From the NCBI GenBank assembly GCA_027483665.1, contig JAIXUC010000008.1:1-64000 (forward strand): a DNA stretch of 64,000 bases, given 5' to 3'. A program made the translations under genes and the position numbers. The notes beneath the pieces were generated by a model. It searched no databases. It was not told the origin of the DNA and saw only the letters and a program-made list of their open reading frames with translations. Positions within the stretch are counted from its first letter, which is position 1. Every line of letters begins with the position of its first letter. This DNA is from Comamonadaceae bacterium (GTDB lineage: Bacteria > Pseudomonadota > Gammaproteobacteria > Burkholderiales > Burkholderiaceae_C). Positions 9,596 through 19,299 of this stretch are shown here, piece by piece.

Positions 9596-12170
9596 GCCGC
9601 AGGGTCACGTCGGCAACACCCGGCGCTTGGGACGGGGCCTGATGTGGCAGGGCCTCGGTGTGAACAGGTGCCAGCGGCAAGGTGAACCAGAACGTAGCGC
9701 CCTCGCCTGGTACTGACTGCGCCCAAATGCGGCCACCGTGCCGCTCGACCACACGCGCGACGATCGACAGGCCGATGCCGGTGCCTTGCACTTGGGTGTC
9801 GTGGTGCAGCCGCTGAAACACGCCGAACAGCTTGTCGGCATAGGCCATATCAAAGCCCATGCCGTTGTCGCTGACCCGATATGCACCGGCTTGTTGGTCG
9901 AAACCCAAAGTGACACGCGCGCCCGGTACGCCTTGCGAATACTTCAAGGCGTTGTCGAGCAAGTTGAAGACGATCTGACGCAACAAGGTGGCGTCGCCCA
10001 TGGCAACCGGCAAGTCGCCCAGTTCGATGATGGTGCGCCGCGCTGCTGGCCCGAGCATGCGAACAGCCTCTTTGGCCAGCAGTTGCATGTCCACCGGTTG
10101 CGGCACCAACTCGGCGCGCAGAACCTGAAACAAGCCCAGCAGGTCATCGATCATGGTGCCCATGTTGCGTGCCGACTGGACCACGCGCTCGAGCTTGTGG
10201 CGCCCTTCGGTGCTGAGCCGACTGCTCTCTTCGTGCAGAACCATCACGGCATAGCCATTCATGGCGCGCAACGGCGCACGCAGGTCGTGCGCCATCGAGT
10301 AAGAAATGGCCTCCATGTCGCGCATCGATTGCTCCAAGTCGGCTGTGCGCTGTTGCACGCGATGCTCCAGCGATTCATTGAGCGCCCGGATGCGCGCCTC
10401 GGCGACGAGCCGTTCAGAGATGTCGCGCAGGATCACCGTGACCACCCGCTCGTCACCCACCGCCGCATGCGCCACAGAGGCCTCAGCCGAGAAGCTGCTG
10501 CCATCGGCCCGGCGCGCCTGCATGACGATGGGCGAACCGTCGCCGGGTGGACTTCGCCACTGCTCGCCCGACAGCAAGTGGCTCAAGCTCACGCCGAACA
10601 ACTCGTGCACTTCGAAGCCCAAACTCCGTGCAGCCGCCGGGTTGACGTAGGTGACGGCACCGTCGCCATCGGCCACCAAGATGGCATCGAGTGCCGACTC
10701 GGTGATCTCGCGCGAGCGCGCTTGCGCCACGCGCAGCGCGTCGCGCGCTTCGATGTAGCTCGTGACATCGGTGAAGGTACGCACCACGCCCTCTGGCCCG
10801 AGGTCACGCGTGCGAACCTCCAGCACACGGCCATCTTTGGTGCGGCGCAGGTAACTCTCGGGCATGTCGCTCCTACCGCTGGCGGCGACGTGATGCCGGG
10901 CATGCGAATCGACCAAGTGAAAGTCGGCACCGAAGTCGCCGCGCTCTATCTGAAAGCGGGTGATCTCGGCCAGCGTGGGGCGCTTGCGGTAGACCGCGTC
11001 GGGTACATCCAGCAACTCACACACCCGCGGGTTGTAGGTACACACGCGGCCATCTGCGCCCCACATGATGATGCCTTGGCTGATGCTGCCCAGGGTGACC
11101 TGCAGCAAGCGGGTTTGCTCCATCAAATGGGCTGAGGTCTCGAGCAGGCTTTCTTCGGTGGTCTTGGCGTTGTGGATGTCCATGTGGGTGCCTGAGAGCC
11201 ACAGCGCACGCCCGTGGCTGTCGCGCGTCATCACCCGCGCTCGCTCCAAAAGCCACATCCAAGTGCCGTCTGCGCGGCGCACGCGCAGTTCGCACTCGTA
11301 ATGGTCGTCCGATCCGTCGATGGCCGACTGCACGACGGCACCGATGGTGGCCAGGTCGTCTGGGTGAACGGTCTGCAGCCAGGCGTCCAGCGTCTGCGGT
11401 GGCAGCAGAGGGAACTCGATGCCGAGCATGGCCCCGTAATGCGGGTCGCAGGTCATGCGACCGGTGTCGAGCCACAAGTCCCAGACTGCCACTTGCGTGG
11501 TTTGCACCAGCACATCCATGCGCTGCGCCAGGCTTTGGCGGTCGCTGCTGGCCAGCGTGCGCTGCACGTGCAGCAAGCGCATGCGCAGCAGTTGCGCACC
11601 CGACGCGAGCCAGCCAGCCAAGGCTTCGGCGGTGTCAGCATGGGTTTCAGCCCGGGTGTGGGCCGGCGCATCGGCCAAGCCGAGCAAACCCAGACACTCG
11701 CCGCCCTGAAACAGCGGCCACACCTGCCAGTGCAACACAGCAGATTCCGGTGGTTGTGGCGGCCCTGTCACAGCGGCTGCCGGTGTTAACCAAGGTTTGC
11801 CCTCGGCCCAACAAACCGTGGCCTGCGGCGGGCTCGCCCAGGGCGCTGCGCCAACGACGGGGTGAACGCCCAGGCCAGGCGAACCCACCCACATGGGCTG
11901 CCAATTCGAAGGGAGCGCAGCGGCCGAGCCACGCGCCAAGCCCAGCGCCGGGCTGCGAGCCTGGCCTTGAGCGGCGTCGGTTGCCAGGGCGAGCCATGCA
12001 GCGCGCTCGCCCGCAAAGGCCATCACCTCGGCCAGCCACACGTCCAATGGCGGATCGCCAGCGGGGCACTCACTGGCGCGGATTTGAACGCGCAACAAGG
12101 CGCGGGCTGCCGCATCGGTGGTCGTTGGCTTGGTCGACTGGGGCTGGGGCTGGGGCTGGGTGCTGTCCAC
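9576..12170 (-). CDS. Soluble multi-PAS sensor histidine kinase
   Basis: An 864-residue histidine kinase with no hydrophobic membrane segment. Order: a GAF-like N-terminal region (about 20-210), three PAS domains (about 225-340 with [14 protein letters not shown], 350-470 with [19 protein letters not shown], 485-600 with [21 protein letters not shown]), a coiled-coil linker, a HisKA domain with H-box [15 protein letters not shown], and a catalytic ATPase domain with the N-box [11 protein letters not shown] and G-boxes DNGMGFD and GTGIGLSI. It starts with GTG just 24 bases after the SelD-fusion gene on the same strand. No response regulator is adjacent, so the partner and signal are unknown. 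The N-terminus has a PQ repeat coded by a tandem DNA repeat. Confidence 0.92.
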   Translation of the reverse strand: MDSTQPQPQPQSTKPTTTDAAARALLRVQIRASECPAGDPPLDVWLAEVMAFAGERAAWLALATDAAQGQARSPALGLARGSAAALPSNWQPMWVGSPGLGVHPVVGAAPWASPPQATVCWAEGKPWLTPAAAVTGPPQPPESAVLHWQVWPLFQGGECLGLLGLADAPAHTRAETHADTAEALAGWLASGAQLLRMRLLHVQRTLASSDRQSLAQRMDVLVQTTQVAVWDLWLDTGRMTCDPHYGAMLGIEFPLLPPQTLDAWLQTVHPDDLATIGAVVQSAIDGSDDHYECELRVRRADGTWMWLLERARVMTRDSHGRALWLSGTHMDIHNAKTTEESLLETSAHLMEQTRLLQVTLGSISQGIIMWGADGRVCTYNPRVCELLDVPDAVYRKRPTLAEITRFQIERGDFGADFHLVDSHARHHVAASGRSDMPESYLRRTKDGRVLEVRTRDLGPEGVVRTFTDVTSYIEARDALRVAQARSREITESALDAILVADGDGAVTYVNPAAARSLGFEVHELFGVSLSHLLSGEQWRSPPGDGSPIVMQARRADGSSFSAEASVAHAAVGDERVVTVILRDISERLVAEARIRALNESLEHRVQQRTADLEQSMRDMEAISYSMAHDLRAPLRAMNGYAVMVLHEESSRLSTEGRHKLERVVQSARNMGTMIDDLLGLFQVLRAELVPQPVDMQLLAKEAVRMLGPAARRTIIELGDLPVAMGDATLLRQIVFNLLDNALKYSQGVPGARVTLGFDQQAGAYRVSDNGMGFDMAYADKLFGVFQRLHHDTQVQGTGIGLSIVARVVERHGGRIWAQSVPGEGATFWFTLPLAPVHTEALPHQAPSQAPGVADVTLRLRPPQP
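12135..12160. repeat. Short tandem GGGGCT repeat in kinase N-terminus
   Basis: About three and a half copies of the six-base unit GGGGCT (on the plus strand) code for alternating Gln-Pro at residues 5-11 of the histidine kinase. A six-base unit keeps frame, so slippage would only change the length of the tail. Confidence 0.6.
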
Positions 12171-12194
12171 GGTTTTTTGAGCCTCTTACTCAGT

Positions 12195-14576
12195 TTAGGA
12201 CGCCACTGCGCCTGCTGCCGGTGCGGGCCGCAGGCGCAACACTGGGCCACCCTCGTCATTGGTTTTCACCCAGCCAATGACACTGGCCTGAACGTCGCCG
12301 GCCTGCGCCAAGGCCGCCATGCAGCTTTGCACACGGTGGGCGGGCACGCCTGCCAACAAACCACCTGCGGTCTGGGGGTCGAACAACAAGGCGTGCCGCG
12401 CCACGTCAGCCCGGTCAGCCCGGTGAGCCCAGTCAGCGTCGTCGAGCAGGGCTTGGGCCCACTGGCGGTTGGCGCCATACAAGCTGCTGGTCACGCCAGC
12501 AGCAGCGCAGTGCTCGGCCCCGGCCAGCAAAGGAAGGGCTTGCATGTCCAGCTCTGCACCCAGGGCGGGCGTGGCCGCCTGCAGCATTTCCGCCAAGTGC
12601 CCCGCCAAACCAAAGCCCGTGACGTCGGTGCAGGCCACAACACCCTGTTGCGCCAGCACCTGCGCGGCAGCCCGGTTGCTGCGGCACATGGCTTGCAAAG
12701 CCTCCATCGCCCAAGCTCCGCGAAAGCCCGGTACCTGTGCTGCCGTGGCATAGGCCGCCATGAGTACCCCGGTGCCCAGGGGCTTGGTGAGTACCAAGGC
12801 ATCGCCGGCTTGCAGCCCGGTTTTACGCATCAAGCCCGACAGGTCGGCGTCGACCAGCCCAGTGACCGCGAAACCCAAGGCCAGTTCTTGGCCTTCTGCG
12901 CTGTGGCCGCCCACCAAGGCGCAGTCTGCTGCGTCCAGCACGCGCAGGGCGCCGGCCATCAGTTGGCGGATTTGCTCCTGGACTTCTGCGTCCAAGCCCG
13001 GTGGCACGGTCAACACGGCGGTGGCGGTGTGGGGTCGTGCACCCATGGCGTAGAGGTCGCCTAGCGCATGGTTGGCGGCAATCTGGCCAAACAGGTAGGG
13101 GTCGTCGATGAAGGCGCGAAAGAAATCGATGCTGTGAACCAAGGCCTGACCTGGGGGCACGCGAACCACGGCTGCGTCATCGGGCGCGTTCAGGCCAATG
13201 AGCACGTCGGGGTGCTTGGCTCGAGCCGCATCGCTGGTGCCCAGCACATCGGCCAAAGCCTGGTGCAGCAGGGAAGCACCGACCTTGGCACCGCAGCCAC
13301 CGCAGCGCATGGACTGGGCTGCTTTCATCTGGGCACGCTCTGCAACGCTCAGCGCCACCTGGGGCGTGCCTGCCTGCTGCATGGGCAGCGCCTCTTGTGC
13401 CATGCGCTGCGCTTCCCAGGTGTTGAAGCGGCGCATGAAGCGCTGGTCAATGGCGTCTTTCCAGCGCCAGACCCAATCCCCGGCAAAACCAATGGCACCC
13501 CTGGACGCCACGGCGTGGCGGTCGCCGGTGCTGATGAGCGCCAGCCAGCGACGCTGGGGGCGCCAAGTGCGCAGCGGCTCGCCCCGGGCATGCCGACGCA
13601 GGTTGTCGGCTAAAGGCTGGCCCATGCGCACCGCAAAAACACCCGCTTTCTCCAACGGGCGGTCGGTGAACGAGGCCACATCGCCACTGGCGAACACGCG
13701 CGCGTCACTGGCTTGCAGGCTGGCGTTCACCGACACAAAGCCTTGCGCGTCCAGCAGCAAGCCGCTGGCTTGCAACCAAGCAGGACCACCGGCCTGCGTG
13801 ACCCACACCACCTCGTCTGCAGGCCAGAGCTGAGCAGGGCTGTTGGGTGACTGCGCCCACAGCCCTTGGGCCGTCACTTGGCTGACCGGGGCTTCGAGGT
13901 GCAGCACCACACCGCGCTCTGCCAATACCTGCGCAAAGCGCCGCTGCACCCAGGCGTTGTGTGTCGGCAGCACTTGTTTGCTTTGTGTGAACAGGTGAAA
14001 GCGAAGGGTCTCGGGGTCGCCACCGGTGGCTTGCCGCTCGCGCCGCAGCCGGTGCTGCATGGCCAAACACAACTCGACCCCCCCTGCGCCGCCGCCCACG
14101 ACGGCAATGGTCAAAGCCCCGGGTTGCGCGCGCACCCTTTGCAGCAAGGCCAACCAGCGCGCATTGAATTGAGGGATGGGCTTGACCGGCACCGCATGCT
14201 GTGCAGCCCCAGGAACGCCCGCCACTTGCGGGGTAGAGCCGACGTTGATGGCGCACAGGTCAAAGGCCATGGCCGGCCGATCTGCCAGCAGCACGCGGCC
14301 AGCCGCCAAGTCCAGGCCGACCGCTTCGTCATGCACGAAGCGAGCACCGGCCCAGGCCGCCAAGCGCGGCAAATCGATGTGTACTTGCTCGAAGCTGTAA
14401 TGACCGGCCACATAGCCCGGCAACATACCCGAGTACGGCGTGTCCAGCGTGGCCGAAATGAGCGTGAGGCGCACACCGGGCTCTGGCTTCATACCGAAAT
14501 GGCGCAGCACGCCGACATGGCTGTGGCCGCCGCCAACCAGCACGATGTCGCGCAGCACCGCTGGAGAGGGTCGCAT
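12195..14576 (-). CDS. selD: Fused NADH-dehydrogenase-like flavoprotein / selenide, water dikinase (SelD)
   Basis: A 793-residue two-domain fusion. Residues 1-415 are a pyridine-nucleotide-disulfide oxidoreductase with FAD motif VLVGGGHSHVG near 13, NAD motif AVVGGGAGGVE near 158, and ASGDVA near 297. Residues 418-793 are SelD, which makes selenophosphate from selenide and ATP; the active loop reads RCGGCGAKVG, keeping the catalytic Cys (about 428) and Lys (about 431), with Ala where E. coli has its dispensable second Cys. The glycine-rich PM-ATP motifs follow (DAAVVRVPPGQALVHSIDFF, DVTGFGLAGHL). The chosen ATG has AGGA about 12 bases upstream; the frame is open 42 codons further. No selA, selB, tRNA-Sec or selenouridine synthase is visible here. 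The histidine kinase follows on the same strand. Confidence 0.95.
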   Translation of the reverse strand: MRPSPAVLRDIVLVGGGHSHVGVLRHFGMKPEPGVRLTLISATLDTPYSGMLPGYVAGHYSFEQVHIDLPRLAAWAGARFVHDEAVGLDLAAGRVLLADRPAMAFDLCAINVGSTPQVAGVPGAAQHAVPVKPIPQFNARWLALLQRVRAQPGALTIAVVGGGAGGVELCLAMQHRLRRERQATGGDPETLRFHLFTQSKQVLPTHNAWVQRRFAQVLAERGVVLHLEAPVSQVTAQGLWAQSPNSPAQLWPADEVVWVTQAGGPAWLQASGLLLDAQGFVSVNASLQASDARVFASGDVASFTDRPLEKAGVFAVRMGQPLADNLRRHARGEPLRTWRPQRRWLALISTGDRHAVASRGAIGFAGDWVWRWKDAIDQRFMRRFNTWEAQRMAQEALPMQQAGTPQVALSVAERAQMKAAQSMRCGGCGAKVGASLLHQALADVLGTSDAARAKHPDVLIGLNAPDDAAVVRVPPGQALVHSIDFFRAFIDDPYLFGQIAANHALGDLYAMGARPHTATAVLTVPPGLDAEVQEQIRQLMAGALRVLDAADCALVGGHSAEGQELALGFAVTGLVDADLSGLMRKTGLQAGDALVLTKPLGTGVLMAAYATAAQVPGFRGAWAMEALQAMCRSNRAAAQVLAQQGVVACTDVTGFGLAGHLAEMLQAATPALGAELDMQALPLLAGAEHCAAAGVTSSLYGANRQWAQALLDDADWAHRADRADVARHALLFDPQTAGGLLAGVPAHRVQSCMAALAQAGDVQASVIGWVKTNDEGGPVLRLRPAPAAGAVAS

Positions 14577-14663
14577 GCGGTGATTTCCTAACCGGGTCAA
14601 GCCCCGGCGAGGCAAGAGTATCCCGCGACGCACCAGCGACATGCGGCGCGCCCGCCCTGGGTG

Positions 14664-14679
14664 CGTCAGCGAACTGACG
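14664..14679. promoter_or_regulatory. Perfect inverted repeat between selD fusion and PRC-barrel gene
   Basis: CGTCAG-CGAA-CTGACG, a perfect 6-bp inverted repeat with a 4-base spacer, lies in the divergent intergenic region about 60 bases before the PRC-barrel ATG. It could be an operator or a leader hairpin; nothing further can be decided from sequence. Confidence 0.35.
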
Positions 14680-14740
14680 GGCCGCGGCAACGCGCAGACC
14701 ATGCAGATCTGCTTAGCGCCAACCCCACCCGAGGACCGTC

Positions 14741-15571
14741 ATGTTCCACAGCATCACCCAGCTCAAAGGCTCCAAGGTCACGGCCAGCGATGGCGACATC
14801 GGCAAGGTCGAGGACACCTACTTTGACGATGACAACTGGGCAGTTCGCTACCTGGTGGTCGATGCGGGCAGTTGGCTCAACGACCGCAAGGTGTTGTTGT
14901 CGCCGTACTCGGTGCGCCAACCCGTGGGCGGCGAGGCCCACATCCACCTGAATCTGACGCGCGACCAAGTTCGCCACAGCCCGCCGGTGGACACGCAACT
15001 GCCCGTGTCACGCCAACAAGAACGCGCCCTGCTGCGCTACCACGCTTACCCCGAATATTGGGATGGCGGTGGCCTTTGGGGCATGGGCGCTTTGCCTCAT
15101 GCGCCCATCACTAACGCTGGTGCAGAAGGGCCACCTGAGCCATCCACGCAAACCCACGATGGCCGCCAGCCCGGTGGCGACGATGTGCACCTGCGCAGCA
15201 GCAGCCACGTGATGGGCTATGACATTCAAGCCACCGACGACAACATCGGTGAAGTGCAGGACTTTGTTTTCGACGACGAAAACTGGGCCATTCGCTACTT
15301 GGTGGTGGACACCCGCAAATGGTGGCCCGGTGGACGCAAGGTGTTGATCGGCACGCGCTGGATTGACCGCATCGACTGGGCCACCCGCGCTCTGCATGTG
15401 GACATGACCCGCGAACAAGTCAAAGAGAGCCCGGAGTTCGAAGACCTCGGCTCCATCGTGCGTCCGTTTGAGGAGCGCCTGCACCAAAACGCCAGACAAC
15501 TGGCCTATTGGAGCGAGCGGTCTCCTGTGCTTTCCAAAACCATCTCGGCCGAGCGCTACGACGCGCTTTGA
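14741..15571 (+). CDS. Tandem PRC-barrel domain protein
   Basis: A 276-residue soluble protein with two PRC-barrel repeats, at about 5-75 (LKGSKVTASDGDIGKVEDTYFDD) and 155-225 (VMGYDIQATDDNIGEVQDFVFDD), joined by a linker rich in His, Gly and Pro. PRC barrels occur in the photosynthetic reaction centre H subunit and in RimM. In heterotrophs, double-PRC proteins of this type often lie beside stress genes; their function is unknown. Both repeats share the phrase W-A-(V/I)-R-Y-L-V-V-D, indicating internal duplication. It heads a same-strand set with the DUF3309 and CsbD genes. Confidence 0.85.
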   Translation: MFHSITQLKGSKVTASDGDIGKVEDTYFDDDNWAVRYLVVDAGSWLNDRKVLLSPYSVRQPVGGEAHIHLNLTRDQVRHSPPVDTQLPVSRQQERALLRYHAYPEYWDGGGLWGMGALPHAPITNAGAEGPPEPSTQTHDGRQPGGDDVHLRSSSHVMGYDIQATDDNIGEVQDFVFDDENWAIRYLVVDTRKWWPGGRKVLIGTRWIDRIDWATRALHVDMTREQVKESPEFEDLGSIVRPFEERLHQNARQLAYWSERSPVLSKTISAERYDAL

Positions 15572-15614
15572 GCTGCACCACCCGAGCTAAACCCTTTTTG
15601 ACTGGAGACACGCC

Positions 15615-15773
15615 ATGAGCCTTGGAACCCTGCTTTTGATCGTATTGGTGCTGCTGCTCTTGGGCGCATTCCCAAGCTGGCCGCACAGCCGCAACTGGGG
15701 CTTTGCCCCGGTTGGCGGCGTGGGCGTCTTGCTGCTGATCGTGGTCGTGCTTTTGGCCACCGGACGACTTTAA
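15615..15773 (+). CDS. DUF3309-type small membrane protein
   Basis: A 52-residue protein starting MSLGTLLLIVLVLLLLGAFP and ending LLATGRL. Two hydrophobic segments (about 4-18 and 33-48) flank the short polar loop SWPHSRNWGFAP, the pattern of the DUF3309 family of tiny two-segment membrane proteins. An ACTGGAGACACGCC ribosome-binding region precedes the ATG. It sits 43 bases after the PRC-barrel gene and 41 before csbD. Function is unknown; a role in envelope stress is only suggested by the neighbours. Confidence 0.8.
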   Translation: MSLGTLLLIVLVLLLLGAFPSWPHSRNWGFAPVGGVGVLLLIVVVLLATGRL

Positions 15774-15814
15774 TTTCACCCGTCGACTCACAACCTCAAC
15801 TAAAGGAAATCACC

Positions 15815-16057
15815 ATGAACTGGGACCGCATCGAAGGCAATTGGAAGCAATTCACCGGCAAAGTGAAAACGCAATGGGGCAAGCTGACCGACGACGACCT
15901 CGACGTCGTAGCCGGGCGGCGCGACCATCTGGTCGGCAAGATCCAAGAGCGCTATGGCATTGCCAAGGACAAAGCGAATGAGCAACTGTCGGCTTGGGAG
16001 AAAACCCAGTCGAAGGCCACCGAAAAAATGGCGGACGCTGTGGCCAAGCCGCTCTGA
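15815..16057 (+). CDS. CsbD family stress protein
   Basis: An 80-residue CsbD/YjbJ-type protein. It begins MNWDRIEGNWKQFTGKVK and continues with WGKLTDDDLDVVAGRRDHLVGKIQERYG, the complete family pattern. CsbD proteins are small, hydrophilic and strongly induced under general stress in several bacteria, with unknown mechanism. A strong Shine-Dalgarno (AAAGGAAAT) precedes the ATG. The gene is followed by a highly structured region and a terminator. Confidence 0.93.
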   Translation: MNWDRIEGNWKQFTGKVKTQWGKLTDDDLDVVAGRRDHLVGKIQERYGIAKDKANEQLSAWEKTQSKATEKMADAVAKPL

Positions 16058-16061
16058 AAAA

Positions 16062-16137
16062 GCGCTCGACCGCTGGCGACTCGGCCGCCAGCGCCTTGGC
16101 CCAACCGCTCTGACTCTGGTCGAGCGCGGGCCAAGGC
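16062..16137 (+). ncRNA. Candidate structured RNA in csbD 3' region (pseudoknot-type repeats)
   Basis: Three perfect inverted repeats abut with no gaps. A is GCGCTCGACC (16062-16071) with GGTCGAGCGC (16118-16127); B is GCTGGCG (16072-16078) with CGCCAGC (16086-16092); C is GCCTTGGCCC (16093-16102) with GGGCCAAGGC (16128-16137). A and C are interleaved (A C A' C'), so they form either a pseudoknot or two mutually exclusive folds. The block starts four bases after the csbD stop and ends 18 bases before a terminator hairpin, as in a 3'-UTR-derived small RNA. That it is a functional RNA is inference. Confidence 0.45.
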
Positions 16138-16155
16138 CCTTTAAGGCCAAACACT

Positions 16156-16174
16156 GCCGCTCTAAGCGGCTTTT
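16156..16174 (+). terminator. Rho-independent terminator downstream of csbD
   Basis: GCCGCT (16156-16161), loop CTA, AGCGGC (16165-16170), then TTTT. The hairpin overlaps the stop codon of the convergent small gene, so it may serve the plus strand mainly. Confidence 0.65.
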
Positions 16175-16443
16175 CCCATTTCAATGGCGCCATCGCGCAC
16201 GAAGCGCTTGAAATCCATCAGCGGCATGGCAGCCACACCTTTGGCATCGCCGTCGTCCCAGGCGATGGTGGCGTCGTTGGCCATCAACTGCACCTCACAA
16301 GGCCCCAGCGGAATGACGATGTGCGGCCCATCGCCTTGGCGAAAAGTCACCTCGCCCACCACCTCGGCGTGCTTCACAGCGGGTTGATCGGCGACAACTG
16401 CAGCCTTACCCAGCGGCATCGACACGACGTGATCGGTATTCAT
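16162..16443 (-). CDS. Conserved hypothetical small protein
   Basis: A 93-residue acidic, soluble protein of unknown function, starting MNTDHVVSMPLGKAAVVADQ, with a good Shine-Dalgarno (AAGGAAGTCACT) before the ATG. The frame is open 23 codons further upstream without support. No signal peptide, membrane segment or known motif is visible; the middle reads like a small beta-rich domain (GEVTFRQGDGPHIVIPLGPCEVQ). It is convergent with csbD, divergent from mutS, and its stop lies within the csbD terminator hairpin. Confidence 0.7.
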   Translation of the reverse strand: MNTDHVVSMPLGKAAVVADQPAVKHAEVVGEVTFRQGDGPHIVIPLGPCEVQLMANDATIAWDDGDAKGVAAMPLMDFKRFVRDGAIEMGKAA

Positions 16444-16588
16444 AGTGACTTCCTTGCGTGAAGAGGCACAAAGGCGTGCGGTGCGCCGATGCTGCGGACG
16501 GCACCAGCACAATGCCCCTTGACGACGGCCCAGCGGTCGTCAACAGTGCCACAGCCAAGCGAGCCGGGGCCCCACAGCAAAGCCATTC

Positions 16589-19294
16589 ATGCCACAGGAT
16601 TCATCAGCAAGCCGCCCTGCTATCGCTGCTCAAGACCTCGCCTTGCACACGCCCATGATGGCCCAGTACCTGGCCATCAAAGCGGACTACCCGGACACCT
16701 TGGTGTTCTACCGCATGGGCGATTTTTATGAGCTGTTCTATGAAGACGCACACAAGGCCGCGCGGCTGCTGGGCATCACGCTGACCCAGCGCGGGCAGTC
16801 TGCTGGCCAGCCGGTGGTCATGGCCGGGGTGCCTTTTCATGCGGCGGATACCTACCTGGCGCGCTTGATTCGCGCGGGTGAATCGGTCGCGGTGTGTGAA
16901 CAGGTGGGCGAGGTCAGCAACAAAGGCCCGGTGGAGCGGCGCGTGGTGCGGGTGGTCACCCCCGGCACCTTGACCGACGCCCAACTGCAGCCCGACAAGC
17001 GCGACGCGCTGCTGCTGGCTCTGCACCAAGGCCCGCGCAACCAATGCGGCCTGGCTTGGCTGGCGCTCACGCAAGCGCAACTGCAACTGGCCGAGTGCCC
17101 GGCGCCGCAGTTGGAGAGCTGGCTCTCGCGCGTGGCGCCCAGCGAAGTGCTGCTCGGTGCTGGCTGCACACCGGCTTTCGAGCAGCGCTTGCGTGCCGTG
17201 GCCCAGACGCAGGGCTTCATCCTCACGCTGCGCCCAGACTTTCAGTTTGACGCTGACTTGGGGCAACGCTTGCTGCAAGAGCGCTTGCACTGCGCCAACC
17301 TGAACGCTTGGCAAGCACAAGACTTGCTGCTGGCACACGCAGCAGCAGCAGCGGCCATCTGTTACGCAGAGCACACGCAAGGCCACGCGCTGGACCACCT
17401 GGACCGGCTGCTGGTGCAACGCAGCGACGAGTTGATCGACCTGCCCTTGGCCACGCGGCGCAACCTGGAGCTGGAACGCACGTTGCGCGGCGAGGAAGCG
17501 CCCACGCTTTTGTCGCTGCTGGACACCTGTCAGACCAGCATGGGCAGCCGGGCGCTGCGCCATTGGCTGCTGCACCCCAGGCGTGATCGAGCGCAAGCGC
17601 AGGAGCGTCTGCAAGCCATAGCCGCGCTGGGCCGCCCGGCCTCCGAACAAGGCATGCCCGCCTGGCGCGCTTTGCGCGAGGCGCTGCGCGGCACCAGCGA
17701 TGTGGAGCGCATCACCGCCCGTCTGGCGCTGCGCCAAGTGCGCCCGCGCGAACTGGTGGGCCTGTGCCAAACGCTGCAACGCGCTGAAGCCTTGGGCCAA
17801 GTGGTGACCCAGCTGACCCAGCTGACTGCCATGCCCGGTGGCGCAGACCACACCTTGCAGCGCATGGCGCAACAGCTGCAAGCGGACCCCGGCTGTGCGG
17901 CCCTGATTGCCCGTGCGGTCTTGCCCGAGCCTGCAGCGCAAGTGCGCGACGGTGGCGTGATCGCGCCCGGCCTGGACGCCGACTTGGACGAGCTGCGCGC
18001 CATTCAGAGCAGCGCCGACGACTTTCTGCTGGCCATGGAAGTGCGTGAGCGCGAGCGCACCGGCATTGCCAACCTGCGCGTGCAGTTCAACAAAGTGCAC
18101 GGCTTCTTCATCGAAGTCACGCAAGGCCAACTCAGCCGAGTGCCCGAGGACTACCGGCGCAGGCAAACGCTGAAAAACGCAGAGCGTTTCATCACGCCCG
18201 AGCTGAAAGCCTTTGAGGACAAAGCGCTCAGCGCACAAGAGCGCGGCTTGGCGCGTGAGAAGTGGCTCTACGAACAGTTGCTGGAAGCGCTGCAGGCACA
18301 CGTTCCCATGCTCAACGACGTGGCCCGTGCGTTGGCTGCGCTGGACGCGCTGTGCGCGCTGGCCGAGCGCTCGGCCACCTTGGGTTGGTGCGAGCCCAGC
18401 TTCATGCGCGAGCCGGGCATCGAAATCCGCGGCGGTCGTCACCCGGTGGTGGAGGCACGTTTGGCGGAAAGCGGGGGCGGCCCCTTCATGCCCAACGACA
18501 CGCTCTTGGGCCCGAAGCAGCGCATGCAGGTCATCACGGGCCCGAACATGGGCGGCAAATCGACCTACATGCGCCAAGTTGCGCTGATCGTGCTGCTGGC
18601 GTCCATCGGCAGCCATGTGCCAGCACAGGCCTGCAAGCTCGGGCCGGTGGACGCCATCTACACCCGCATTGGTGCCGCCGACGACTTGGCCAATGCCCAG
18701 TCGACCTTCATGGTCGAGATGAGCGAGGCTGCGCAAATTCTGCATGCGGCCACGCCGCAGTCTTTGGTGTTGATGGACGAGATTGGGCGCGGCACCTCCA
18801 CCTTCGACGGCTTGGCCTTGGCCAGCGGGATTGCCGCGCATCTGCACGACCGCTCGCAGGCTTTCACGCTGTTTGCCACGCACTACTTCGAGCTCACCGC
18901 TTTCCCGACCAGCCACCATGCGGCGGTGAATGTGCACGTGGCTGCAGCACAGGCAGGCGGTGCGGCCTCGCGCGCACTAAGCGGGGGCGACATTGTCTTT
19001 CTGCACGAGATTCAGCCCGGGCCGGCCAGCCAGAGTTACGGCATTCACGTGGCTCGACTGGCGGGCATGCCCGCTGCGGTGCTGCACCACGCGCGCCACG
19101 CACTGGCCGCGCTGGAGCAGCAACAGCAAGCAGCCCAAGCGCAGGTGGACCTCTTTCAAGCACCGCCTGCACCCGAGGCCGCACCACCCAGCCGCCTAGA
19201 ATCTGCGCTTTCAGCGATCGACCCCGACGCGCTGAGCCCCCGCGAGGCGCTGGACGCGCTCTACGCTCTCAAGCAATTGCAATCCCCAAACTGA
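16589..19294 (+). CDS. mutS: DNA mismatch repair protein MutS
   Basis: A 901-residue MutS1. The mismatch-contacting Phe-x-Glu motif is in [12 protein letters not shown] near residue 45; connector, lever and clamp domains follow; the ATPase has Walker [14 protein letters not shown] near residue 651 and Walker [17 protein letters not shown] near 728, with the HTH dimerisation region at the C-terminus. The slightly greater length than E. coli MutS (853) comes from internal Ala/Gln-rich insertions. It is the first gene of a pair with the Anbu gene, which begins 5 bases after its stop. Confidence 0.98.
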   Translation: MPQDSSASRPAIAAQDLALHTPMMAQYLAIKADYPDTLVFYRMGDFYELFYEDAHKAARLLGITLTQRGQSAGQPVVMAGVPFHAADTYLARLIRAGESVAVCEQVGEVSNKGPVERRVVRVVTPGTLTDAQLQPDKRDALLLALHQGPRNQCGLAWLALTQAQLQLAECPAPQLESWLSRVAPSEVLLGAGCTPAFEQRLRAVAQTQGFILTLRPDFQFDADLGQRLLQERLHCANLNAWQAQDLLLAHAAAAAAICYAEHTQGHALDHLDRLLVQRSDELIDLPLATRRNLELERTLRGEEAPTLLSLLDTCQTSMGSRALRHWLLHPRRDRAQAQERLQAIAALGRPASEQGMPAWRALREALRGTSDVERITARLALRQVRPRELVGLCQTLQRAEALGQVVTQLTQLTAMPGGADHTLQRMAQQLQADPGCAALIARAVLPEPAAQVRDGGVIAPGLDADLDELRAIQSSADDFLLAMEVRERERTGIANLRVQFNKVHGFFIEVTQGQLSRVPEDYRRRQTLKNAERFITPELKAFEDKALSAQERGLAREKWLYEQLLEALQAHVPMLNDVARALAALDALCALAERSATLGWCEPSFMREPGIEIRGGRHPVVEARLAESGGGPFMPNDTLLGPKQRMQVITGPNMGGKSTYMRQVALIVLLASIGSHVPAQACKLGPVDAIYTRIGAADDLANAQSTFMVEMSEAAQILHAATPQSLVLMDEIGRGTSTFDGLALASGIAAHLHDRSQAFTLFATHYFELTAFPTSHHAAVNVHVAAAQAGGAASRALSGGDIVFLHEIQPGPASQSYGIHVARLAGMPAAVLHHARHALAALEQQQQAAQAQVDLFQAPPAPEAAPPSRLESALSAIDPDALSPREALDALYALKQLQSPN

Positions 19295-19299
19295 GCGTC

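Noticed and set aside
9738-11135. 465-codon open frame antisense to the histidine kinase
   Set aside because: Shadow frame; the kinase on the other strand has full domain order.
16604-18937. 777-codon open frame antisense to mutS
   Set aside because: It mirrors the conserved mutS frame, has no recognisable domain, and is rich in the His/Gln/Arg composition typical of antisense frames in high-GC DNA.
18262-19299. N-terminal extension of the Anbu frame into mutS
   Set aside because: The Anbu family begins at MTYCV with catalytic Thr1; upstream residues are mutS read out of frame and an extension would abolish the N-terminal nucleophile.
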